Assembly: GCA_964445305.1 (NCBI GenBank)
Contig: CAYUKK010000116.1
Location: 1 to 5,954, forward strand
DNA: 5,954 nt
Reading direction: 5' to 3'
Source of the DNA: CAYUKK01 sp964445305
GTDB taxonomy: Bacteria; Acidobacteriota; Aminicenantia; Aminicenantales; UBA8522
Shown here: in pieces, positions 1 to 5,929 of the stretch
How the letters are laid out: each line of letters begins with the position of its first letter
Numbering within the stretch: position 1 is the first letter of the stretch
Program-made: the position numbers and the translations under genes
Notes under the pieces: model-generated
Databases searched by the model: none
Told to the model about the DNA's origin: nothing
Seen by the model: only the letters and a program-made list of their open reading frames with translations

Positions 1-830
1 GGGGAAAGATGGAATTCCTTCTGGATTTCCCCCAGGGAAAGGGATCGAAGCTCCCCCCGAAAACACATCTCCTCCAGCCGGCTGACAATTCGCTCCTCTT
101 CGGCCGAGAGTTTAACTTCACGGGAAGGAAGGACAACCCTCTGGCCTTCCTGCCGAACCCGACCCGCCTGCTCCAGGGCTTTGAGAGCCAACTGCAAGAC
201 GAGGTTGGAAAGGGAGAACCTTTTCTTCAGGTTATCGATGGGAACGCCTTTGCGGCCGGGGTGCTCCTCAAGTTGCTTTTCGACATAGCGGAAAACCTGT
301 TCGAGAAGGAAACTAAAGCTCTCTTCGGAGAGAAGGAAGAGGGGGGAAAAGCGAAGAATCTTGATTCGGCCTTCTTCTTCGAGTTTTTGGGCGAGCCGGA
401 CAAGACGGAGTCCTTCCAGGCCGGAAAAGTCCTCTATTTCTCGCTGATGAAGCCCGGTAAAACCCTTCTCCCGGCAAAGGGCTTCGAGCATTCTTTTTTC
501 ACTGCCGCTCAGAGCCCTTAAAAATTCGGCATCTTTTTTTCGCATTGACCTGCTTCGGGCCCTGGCCTGGGGAAAGAGCACAAAACCGCGGCCAAGGCTC
601 CTGAGGCTCATCGAGTCGAGCGCCTCAAAATCATCTTTCCATCGCAAAGCTACGGACCGTCGCAAAGTAACCTGGACGAAAACTTCGCCCGACCTGGCCG
701 GGACGGCGGACTCTTGAACCTCGAGCTGGCCAGGGATCTTGCGACCCGCCACGATAAAAATGGCTTGAGAAGGAAGGGGGAGAGCCTTATCCACGGGGCT
801 GAAAGCGCCAAGGAATCCCTGGGATTTCAT
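1..830 (-). CDS. SelB C-terminal-like protein without the GTPase domain (partial, runs off left edge)
   Basis: An open frame of 276 codons runs from the ATG at 830 to the window edge with no stop. Residues about 20-90 resemble SelB domain III: the stretch VTLRRSVALRWKDDF followed by SLGRGFVLFP fits the SelB pattern of a 'LxxPVxxxPGDRF' strand followed by 'GGGxVLDP'. Residues about 106-277 resemble the SelB winged-helix repeats, with the typical segment EEHPGRKGVPIDNLKKRF, then an 'LEQAGRVRQEG' wing and 'LSAEEERIVSRLEE' opening the next wing. In bona fide SelB these wings bind the SECIS hairpin in selenoprotein mRNA, while an EF-Tu-like N-terminal half binds GTP and Sec-tRNA. That half (G1-G5 motifs, domain II) is absent: the DNA before the start encodes the end of RNase R. 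The start is supported by an AGGAGG ribosome site 7 bases upstream and an ATGA overlap with the RNase R stop. Family assignment is from remembered SelB sequences; function without a GTPase is unknown. Confidence 0.78.
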   Translation of the reverse strand, partial: MKSQGFLGAFSPVDKALPLPSQAIFIVAGRKIPGQLEVQESAVPARSGEVFVQVTLRRSVALRWKDDFEALDSMSLRSLGRGFVLFPQARARSRSMRKKDAEFLRALSGSEKRMLEALCREKGFTGLHQREIEDFSGLEGLRLVRLAQKLEEEGRIKILRFSPLFLLSEESFSFLLEQVFRYVEKQLEEHPGRKGVPIDNLKKRFSLSNLVLQLALKALEQAGRVRQEGQRVVLPSREVKLSAEEERIVSRLEEMCFRGELRSLSLGEIQKEFHLS

Positions 831-2899
831 CCCTTCCCCTCCTCCCCATTCTGACTCAGCGTCAAGCCCATCCGCCTTCCCATGGGGTCGACGGAGGTAA
901 GGATGACTCTGATTTTTTCGCCGAGGCGATAAGCTCGGCCCGGCCTCAGGCGCCTGAACCTCGGTTTTGACCTTTGCCCAAAAGCATCCCTTCCGAGGTC
1001 AGCCGAGGGCACAAGACCCTCAACGAAATAATCCTCGAGTTCGACAACCAGACCGGCTGGCGTGAGGCCAACGACCATCCCTTCGAACTCCTGGCCTATC
1101 TTTTCGCGCAACAGGCGAAAAATGCGCCACTCGACGAGTGCCTTCTCGGCTTCATCGGCTTCTCTCTCCCGCTTGGAGCAATGGAGGGCGATAGAAGCGA
1201 GGTCGGGGATTTCCATCTTCTCTCCTCTGAGGAGCGCTTTGAGGGACCGATGGACGATGAGGTCAGGGTAACGTCGAATGGGGGAAGTGAAATGCGTGTA
1301 TTCTTTCTTGGCCAGGCCATAATGGCCCGTGTTCTCCGCCGAATAAGCGGCCAGGCGGAGAGCCCGGAGGACCTGGACCTGGAGGAATTTTTCTTCAGGT
1401 CTGCCCTCCACTCTCTTCAGGATTCGCTGGAGGTCTGAGGATGTTATCTTATCCGCCGGCGGGAGATAGAGGCCGAAATGGCTCAGCTTATCGCGGAGTT
1501 CCTCCAAATCAGCCAGGGCGGGCGGCGGATGGACTCGATAAAGGCCCGGCTGGGCTTCTTTCTGGAGAGCCTGAGCCACGGCCACGTTGGCCGCGACCAT
1601 GAACTCCTCAATCAAGTGGTGGGCCTCGTTCGCTTCGAAGGCGGCGACGGCATGGAGCTTCCCCTCCCGATAGACAAGCTCTGGCTCAAGAAGGTCAAAA
1701 TTGAGGCTTCCCTCCTCTTCCCGCCGGGCCCGCAAGGCGGCGGCCAGCTTCCTCATCCGCAGCAAATCGGGCACGAGACGGGCATATCTTCTCTTTTCAG
1801 CCTCATCATCCTGGAAGATTTTGTAAACCGAAGTGTAAGTCAAGCGCTCGGCTGTTCGGATGAGGGAGGGGCAAAAATCGGCCCGAACAAGCCGACCATT
1901 CCTCTCGATTTCCATGAGGACAGAAACGGTAAGCCTCGTTTTTTGGGGCCGCAGGCTGCACAGGTCGTTGGAGAGTCGCTCGGGCAGCATGGGCAGGGTC
2001 CGATCAGGGAAATAGACGCTTGTCGCGCGCTCCGCCGCATCCCTGTCCAGGGCCGTTCCGGGCCGGACATAATGAGAAACGTCAGCGATGTGAACGCCAA
2101 GCAGGAAATGGCCGGATCGGAGTTCGCGGATGCTCACCGCGTCATCAAAGTCCTGGGCATTTTCGCCGTCAATGGTCACGCTCGTCCACCGCCTGAAGTC
2201 CCTCCGGCCCGCCCTCTCCCGGGCAGCTATCCTCCCTGAGTATTGAGCTACCTCGCTCAAAGCTTCGGCCGAGAAATCAACGGGCAAGCGGAATCGGCGG
2301 ATGACGACCTCAGTATCCACACCCGGGTCTTCAGGCCAGCCCAAAACTCCTGTCAACAAACCCTTTTCTCTTTCCACCTCAACCACCATGCCGGGTCTCG
2401 GCCGGAGAAAGCCCAGGCTTCGGATGGGCAATGGCTCGGGTGTGGCGGTGTCGAAGGGAAGAAAAAAGGGTTGGCCGAAGCGCTCCTCGAAAATTCCCAG
2501 AGCCGTGGCGCTTGCCTTGGCGACGATGCGGAGGATTCTGCCTTCCGGCTTTCCCTTTTTCCCCTTTTCTCTTAAAGCGACCTCGACGATATCGCCCGAG
2601 AAAGCCCCTCGACAATCGCGGCCAGAAATGAAGATGTCATCGCTCGCTCCACCTTCGGGCATGACAAAAGCATACCCTTTTCCGGTGCCCAGGAATTCAC
2701 CCCGAACAACATTTTTCTCCGGCAGAATGATATATTTCTCCCTCTTCTTCAGGATGACTCCCCGGCCCTGGAGGGTTCTGAGCCGGCTTCTCAGCCGGGT
2801 CCTTTCCTTGCCCCGCAGACGAAGGAAGCTGGCCAGCTGGGAGAACGACAAACCACTTCGATGCTGCTTCACGAGGGAGATGATTTTTTCGTCCATCAT
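827..2899 (-). CDS. rnr: Ribonuclease R (3'-5' exoribonuclease, RNase II/RNB family)
   Basis: A 690-residue RNase R, a cytoplasmic processive 3'-5' exoribonuclease that degrades structured RNA and takes part in mRNA, tRNA and rRNA quality control. Visible domains in order: N-terminal winged helix (about 1-58), two cold-shock/OB domains (about 64-125 and 132-205), the RNB catalytic domain (about 233-560) and a C-terminal S1 domain (about 604-683). The active-site motif TIDGENAQDFDDAV (242-255) supplies D244, D250, D252 and D253, matching E. coli D272, D278, D280 and D281. The RNB signature HFTSPIRRYPDLIVHRS is at 536-552. It lacks the long basic tail of the 813-residue E. coli enzyme, as do many homologues. 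The start is the first of two tandem ATG codons (2899 and 2896); the open frame continues 92 codons further upstream, but that stretch overlaps the previous gene and has no RNase R character. The preceding stop lies 2 bases upstream, and no clear Shine-Dalgarno is seen, so translation probably re-initiates. Confidence 0.96.
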   Translation of the reverse strand: MMDEKIISLVKQHRSGLSFSQLASFLRLRGKERTRLRSRLRTLQGRGVILKKREKYIILPEKNVVRGEFLGTGKGYAFVMPEGGASDDIFISGRDCRGAFSGDIVEVALREKGKKGKPEGRILRIVAKASATALGIFEERFGQPFFLPFDTATPEPLPIRSLGFLRPRPGMVVEVEREKGLLTGVLGWPEDPGVDTEVVIRRFRLPVDFSAEALSEVAQYSGRIAARERAGRRDFRRWTSVTIDGENAQDFDDAVSIRELRSGHFLLGVHIADVSHYVRPGTALDRDAAERATSVYFPDRTLPMLPERLSNDLCSLRPQKTRLTVSVLMEIERNGRLVRADFCPSLIRTAERLTYTSVYKIFQDDEAEKRRYARLVPDLLRMRKLAAALRARREEEGSLNFDLLEPELVYREGKLHAVAAFEANEAHHLIEEFMVAANVAVAQALQKEAQPGLYRVHPPPALADLEELRDKLSHFGLYLPPADKITSSDLQRILKRVEGRPEEKFLQVQVLRALRLAAYSAENTGHYGLAKKEYTHFTSPIRRYPDLIVHRSLKALLRGEKMEIPDLASIALHCSKREREADEAEKALVEWRIFRLLREKIGQEFEGMVVGLTPAGLVVELEDYFVEGLVPSADLGRDAFGQRSKPRFRRLRPGRAYRLGEKIRVILTSVDPMGRRMGLTLSQNGEEGKG
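831..847 (-). promoter_or_regulatory. Strong Shine-Dalgarno in a 17-base purine tract before the SelB-like gene
   Basis: On the minus strand all 17 bases before the ATG at 830 are purines. The tract contains a perfect AGGAGG (843-838) with a 7-base spacer. It lies within the last codons of the RNase R gene, whose TGA overlaps the next ATG as ATGA. This is the best ribosome binding site in the cluster and fixes the start of the SelB-like gene inside domain III, showing that the short form is a designed translation unit and not a mis-called start. Confidence 0.8.
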
Positions 2900-2901
2900 T
2901 C

Positions 2902-3537
2902 TTAATGATAATAAAGGGGGAGATGAGGGATCTTGAGCTTTTGCCGCAACGATTGGATGAGCCAACGAGCCACTGCCTCTTCGAGGACGGCCGGCGGCTG
3001 GCCGGAGAGCTGAGCGGAGAAGCGCCGCCTCGCTTTTTCTTTCTCCTCTTCCGGCGCTTTCTGAAGAAGAATGGCATCGAGCCTCTCCTCGAGGCGTTCC
3101 AACTTTTCCTCGGAAACGGCCGGCTTGGAGAGGAGACAGAGCGCTTCCTCGAGAATGGGTGAGATGAAACTCCATTCTGACGGGAGTGACCGGCAGCAGC
3201 GCTCGACGGCGCAGCGAACCCTTTCCTTTTTTACCCGGCGAGAAACGCTCATCCTGGCCCGGCCGACTCGCCGCTCCCGGTAAGCCTCAAAAGCTTTCAT
3301 GACTTCGCCATGGCAGAAGGACAGGGCGGGCATTTTCCGGTCCAGATGCTTCCGGCGATAGAGGTCCACGGCCCTTCGGATTCCCTCGAGGACAACGGTC
3401 AAGGGAATGCGCCGTTCCTCCCACCCGGCAATTGTCACCTGGTCCTTCGAGGACAAAACGAAGGGAGCACCACGGAGTTGGAAAAAGGTCCTGGCAATCT
3501 CCTGGAAATACCTGCTTCTTTGGCTCTGCCTTCCCAT
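2902..3537 (-). CDS. Conserved-looking hypothetical protein, 211 aa, between coaX and rnr
   Basis: I cannot assign a function. It is a soluble, charged, mostly helical protein with no signal peptide or membrane segment. Residues 10-60 carry the pattern 'YFQEIARTFFQLRGAPFVLS' followed by a Trp (W39) and RRIPLTVVLEGIRRA; a 'YF..IE..F..LRG..L.LS..D...I..W...GIPL.VVL.GI' arrangement is one I recall from uncharacterised bacterial proteins. A second short block, MPALSFCHGEVMKAFEAY (69-86), fits the same recollection. The rest is variable: a very basic stretch (88-108) with cysteines at 109, 114 and 115, and a Glu/Lys-rich probable coiled coil (142-172). Start: ATG at 3537 with GGAG 6 bases upstream, 21 bases after the coaX stop. 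Its TAA stop is 2 bases before rnr. The cysteines are not arranged as an obvious zinc site. Coding status is well supported by operon fit; any role in RNA metabolism would be guilt by association only. Confidence 0.82.
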   Translation of the reverse strand: MGRQSQRSRYFQEIARTFFQLRGAPFVLSSKDQVTIAGWEERRIPLTVVLEGIRRAVDLYRRKHLDRKMPALSFCHGEVMKAFEAYRERRVGRARMSVSRRVKKERVRCAVERCCRSLPSEWSFISPILEEALCLLSKPAVSEEKLERLEERLDAILLQKAPEEEKEKARRRFSAQLSGQPPAVLEEAVARWLIQSLRQKLKIPHLPLYYH

Positions 3538-3558
3538 CCCTGGCTCCCCCGGCCTGCC

Positions 3559-4341
3559 TCAGCCGTTCATCCTGTCGTCGCGGTTTCTCTCGTAGATGAT
3601 CCTCAACCCGTCGAGGACAAGATGGGGCTCAAGGCTGTCGATGGCTTTGACCTCCGGCGCAATCAGCGTGCTTAGCCCGCCCGTGGCGATGACCTTTGCC
3701 TGTCCGCCCAGCTCTTTCTTTATCTCGGCGATGATGTTGTTGACGAGGCCGATATAGCCAAAATAGAGACCCGATTGCATACTGGCTACAGTCGTCCGGC
3801 CGACGGCTTTTTTTGGCCTGGCGATTTCGATGCGGGGGAGCTTGGCTGTTTTAAGATAGAGAGCCTCGGCGGAAATCTGGATGCCGGGAGCGATGGCGCC
3901 GCCCAAGTACTCTCCCTTGGCTGTTACGGCATCGAATGTCGTGGCCGTGCCGAAGTCGACGACGATCAAGGGACCTCCGTATTTCTCGAAGGCCGCCACG
4001 GCTGCGACCACCCGGTCCGCTCCCACCTCGAGGGGGTTCTCGTAAAGGATGGGCATGCCCGTCCGCAGCCCCGGCCCAACGACGAGGGCCTTGAGACCGA
4101 ACATGGCCCGGCTCAGGTCCTGGAAAACGGGCGTCAGGGGAGGAACGACGCTGGAGATGATGACGGCCGTAACCGCCTCTGGCTTGAACCCGGAGGAACG
4201 GAAGAGCTCGAGGACAGTGATCCCGTACTCATCGGCCGTCTTTTCCCTTTCTGTCCTGACTTTCCAGTCCTTGACCAGCTTGGCGCCGCGAAAAAGGCCA
4301 ATGACCACGGTCGTGTTGCCGATGTCGATAGCTAAAAGCAT
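3559..4341 (-). CDS. coaX: Type III pantothenate kinase
   Basis: A 260-residue CoaX, full length for the family (about 250-265). It phosphorylates pantothenate to 4'-phosphopantothenate, the first step of coenzyme A synthesis, and unlike CoaA is not feedback-inhibited by CoA and needs a monovalent cation. It belongs to the ASKHA fold. Motifs: phosphate-binding DIGNT at 6-10; ENPLEVGADR at 101-110 with the probable catalytic base D109; VDFGTATTFD at 128-137, the second nucleotide/K+ site; GGAIAPGI at 147-154; GRTTVASMQSG at 181-191; and ATGGLS at 219-224. All expected residues look intact. The ATG at 4341 puts DIGNT at the usual position, confirming the start. It lies 12 bases after the birA stop with only a weak GAAG as ribosome site, suggesting coupling to birA translation. 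CoaX is fused to BirA in some proteobacteria (for example Bordetella and Neisseria), which agrees with this adjacency. Confidence 0.97.
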   Translation of the reverse strand: MLLAIDIGNTTVVIGLFRGAKLVKDWKVRTEREKTADEYGITVLELFRSSGFKPEAVTAVIISSVVPPLTPVFQDLSRAMFGLKALVVGPGLRTGMPILYENPLEVGADRVVAAVAAFEKYGGPLIVVDFGTATTFDAVTAKGEYLGGAIAPGIQISAEALYLKTAKLPRIEIARPKKAVGRTTVASMQSGLYFGYIGLVNNIIAEIKKELGGQAKVIATGGLSTLIAPEVKAIDSLEPHLVLDGLRIIYERNRDDRMNG

Positions 4342-4353
4342 GTTGGCTTCGAT

Positions 4354-5103
4354 TCAGGTATTATAACCAATTTCGAGAATTTCCGCAGGCGAGAAAAAAA
4401 CCTTGCCGCCGTTTTCTTCAAGCATCAACCTGCCCCCCAGGTCGAAGCCAAGGAAAAGGCCGGTATGGGAACGTTTTTCGGCCTTGATATTTACGACTTT
4501 TCCGATCGGAAAAATCAATTTTGCCTCGAAGGCCCGGAGAACATCCATCTTCTTTCCAGAAAGAAACCTGCCGTACCAGGCGTCAAGGGCTTGAAACAGT
4601 CGTTCGGCCAGCCTCTCCCGGTCGACCGGACGCTTCAGGACCATGCGCAGGGAAACGGCCGTTGGCTGGAGACAGGGAGGGAAATCCTTCTTGCGCTGGC
4701 CGATGTTGAGACCGATGCCGAGGATGGCGCAGCTGATTTCTGGGCCGATAAACTCGCTCTCGCAGAGAATGCCGCCCAGTTTTTTTCCGCTCCAGATGAT
4801 ATCGTTCGGCCACTTGAGCCTGACTTCGAGCCCCGTTGTGGACAGGATCGCCTCGACGACAGCGATTCCGGCGACCATGGGAAGAAGAGAAACATCGCTT
4901 TCGGGCGGGCGAAGAATAACGGACATATAGAGCCCCAGGCCGGCGGGAGAATACCAGCTCCGGCTTTTGGTCCCCCGGCCTTCCCTCTGCTCATCGGCGA
5001 TGACCACTGTCCCGTCGGACGCGCCGCGACGAGTCAACTCTTTGGCCATATCGTTTGTCGAAGAGCAGACGCTGAAGAGGTGGATGACAGTGCCAATGGC
5101 CAT
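4354..5103 (-). CDS. birA: Biotin--[acetyl-CoA-carboxylase] ligase, class I without DNA-binding domain
   Basis: A 249-residue biotin protein ligase that makes biotinyl-5'-AMP from biotin and ATP and transfers biotin to the lysine of carboxylase carrier proteins (AccB type). Motifs: SSTND at 14-18; the adenylate-binding loop GRGTKSRSW at 42-50; KWPND at 97-101; GKKLGGILCE at 106-115 with biotin-contacting K108; GIGLNI at 129-134; and a small SH3-like C-terminal domain from about 198 to 246. There is no N-terminal helix-turn-helix, so it cannot act as the biotin-operon repressor that E. coli BirA is. The binding loop has Thr45 where E. coli has R118 and Ser47 where E. coli has G120. The start ATG at 5103 is 7 bases after the upstream stop, with GAGG only 3 bases away. 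An N-terminus close to SSTND is normal for class I enzymes. Confidence 0.96.
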   Translation of the reverse strand: MAIGTVIHLFSVCSSTNDMAKELTRRGASDGTVVIADEQREGRGTKSRSWYSPAGLGLYMSVILRPPESDVSLLPMVAGIAVVEAILSTTGLEVRLKWPNDIIWSGKKLGGILCESEFIGPEISCAILGIGLNIGQRKKDFPPCLQPTAVSLRMVLKRPVDRERLAERLFQALDAWYGRFLSGKKMDVLRAFEAKLIFPIGKVVNIKAEKRSHTGLFLGFDLGGRLMLEENGGKVFFSPAEILEIGYNT

Positions 5104-5110
5104 GGGCCTC

Positions 5111-5719
5111 TCAGGCTTGCTTTCCTTTATCCAGCCAGACCTTGAGCTCGGCCAGTAAAGAAGCGCGCAGACGTTTTTCTAACTCTCTTTCCATGGCCAG
5201 AATTTCCTCCCGGATGACAGCTTTGATCGTCGCTTCCATCTTCTCCTCTTCGCGGTCGAAAGAAACATCCTGCGGCTCTGGCATGGGGAGGGGACCTGTC
5301 GGGGGGATGGCATCCATCAAGGCTTCCTCCGGGAAGCTGGGTGGTCCCTTTCTTTTATCGAGGAAGTCCTTGACCATCCGGGCTAACTTTTCTGAATCGA
5401 AAGGTTTCTCGACAAGGCCATCGTACTCGAGTTCGGCCAGCCTGTCCATGTCCGCAGGCTCGAAGGCATTCTTGAGGAAGACCAACACCGTCTTCTTGAA
5501 TTGCTCCTGCTCCCTCAACCACCGGCCGACTTCGTAGCCGTCCTTAAGGGGCAGGGAAAGATTGATGAGCACGGCATCGGGGTTGATCTCGCTGAGTGAA
5601 CGGACCGTCTCCTCACCATCTTCACAGACGTAAACCTCAAAATCATGCTCGGGGAAGGCCATCTGGATGATTCTCAGGAGAGAAGGGCTGGGGTCAGCCA
5701 GGACGATCTTGTAAACCAT
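5111..5719 (-). CDS. Degenerate response-regulator receiver protein with C-terminal helix
   Basis: A 202-residue protein with one CheY-like receiver domain (about 3-122), a Pro-rich linker (125-150) and a charged, probably helical tail (155-198). There is no DNA-binding or enzymatic output domain. Aligned by eye to CheY: Asp13 is kept (D9) and Lys109 is kept (K105, in VEKPF), but Asp12 is Ala8, the phospho-acceptor Asp57 is Asn53 (motif VLINLSLPLKDGYEV) and Thr87 is Lys83 (LVFLKNAF). It is therefore unlikely to be phosphorylated in the usual way and may work as a constitutive protein-interaction module. Stand-alone receivers with a helical C-terminal tail are common in deltaproteobacteria and relatives. 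It is the first gene of the cluster; the Shine-Dalgarno is weak (AGG about 7 bases before ATG). The N-terminus MVYKIVLAD gives a normal first beta strand, supporting the start. Partner kinase or target is not visible. Confidence 0.9.
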   Translation of the reverse strand: MVYKIVLADPSPSLLRIIQMAFPEHDFEVYVCEDGEETVRSLSEINPDAVLINLSLPLKDGYEVGRWLREQEQFKKTVLVFLKNAFEPADMDRLAELEYDGLVEKPFDSEKLARMVKDFLDKRKGPPSFPEEALMDAIPPTGPLPMPEPQDVSFDREEEKMEATIKAVIREEILAMERELEKRLRASLLAELKVWLDKGKQA

Positions 5720-5754
5720 ACCGAACCTGATACCAGCGCCAAAAAGCCATCCTT

Positions 5755-5783
5755 AATTAACACCTTTCCCCGAATGATGTCAA
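5755..5783 (-). promoter_or_regulatory. Candidate sigma-70-type promoter for the operon
   Basis: On the minus strand a perfect -35 TTGACA (5783-5778) is followed by a 17-base spacer and TTAATT (5760-5755) as a modest -10 (3 of 6 matches to TATAAT). Initiation near 5747 would leave a short leader of about 28 bases before the receiver-gene ATG at 5719. Position and spacing are right, but the -10 is imperfect and the host's promoter consensus is unknown. Confidence 0.45.
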
Positions 5784-5895
5784 TCGTTGGCGACGGCCCG
5801 AAATTGCCGATGGAAGCACCCGACGGGTCCTGTCGTGGTTCACCCCCGGCGCCCCCGAGCGGTCTATCTTGTTTATAATCAGCCAAGAAGATGGG

Positions 5896-5929
5896 TGGCA
5901 TCAAACGCTTGGGTCAGCGTTTGATGCCA
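5896..5929. repeat. Perfect 14-bp inverted repeat with 6-base loop
   Basis: The arms TGGCATCAAACGCT (5896-5909) and AGCGTTTGATGCCA (5916-5929) are exact reverse complements separated by TGGGTC. As RNA this would be a stable hairpin on either strand. Neither strand has a proper U-run after the stem: minus gives CCCATCTTCTT, plus gives TGGGGAACAGG. It could be a weak terminator of a gene beyond the right edge, an RNA-stability hairpin, or a dyad operator for a dimeric regulator. It lies about 110 bp upstream of the -35 candidate. Confidence 0.75.

Noticed and set aside
9..521. Plus-strand open frame of 170 codons
   Set aside because: It is codon-for-codon opposite the minus-strand SelB-like gene, which has recognisable domains, a strong ribosome site and operon fit. 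The plus-strand product shows no familiar motif.
827..1000. A frameshift joining the SelB-like frame to a missing GTPase domain upstream
   Set aside because: The upstream sequence codes for a normal RNase R S1 domain and C-terminus, so no GTPase sequence is there to be joined.
1478..2239. Plus-strand open frame of 253 codons
   Set aside because: It lies wholly opposite the RNase R catalytic domain and looks like a shadow of a GC-rich conserved gene; the product has no recognisable domain.
2900..3175. 92-codon N-terminal extension of RNase R
   Set aside because: It overlaps the 211-residue gene in another frame, is low-complexity Arg/Ser-rich sequence, and RNase R family N-termini start near the tandem Met.
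3775..4335. Plus-strand open frame opposite coaX
   Set aside because: coaX has every family motif on the minus strand; this frame has none.
5820..5865. tRNA or riboswitch in the leader (GGTTCACCCCC looked like a T-arm fragment; a small CGAC/GTCG stem is nearby)
   Set aside because: No acceptor stem, anticodon arm or known aptamer core could be assembled around it.
5674..5904. 76-codon minus-strand frame upstream of and overlapping the receiver gene
   Set aside because: It begins with TTG, has no ribosome site, overlaps the receiver gene in another frame and spans the promoter candidate; composition is not protein-like.
5896..5929. Intrinsic terminator call for the inverted repeat
   Set aside because: No U-run follows the stem on either strand, so it is listed as an inverted repeat of uncertain role.
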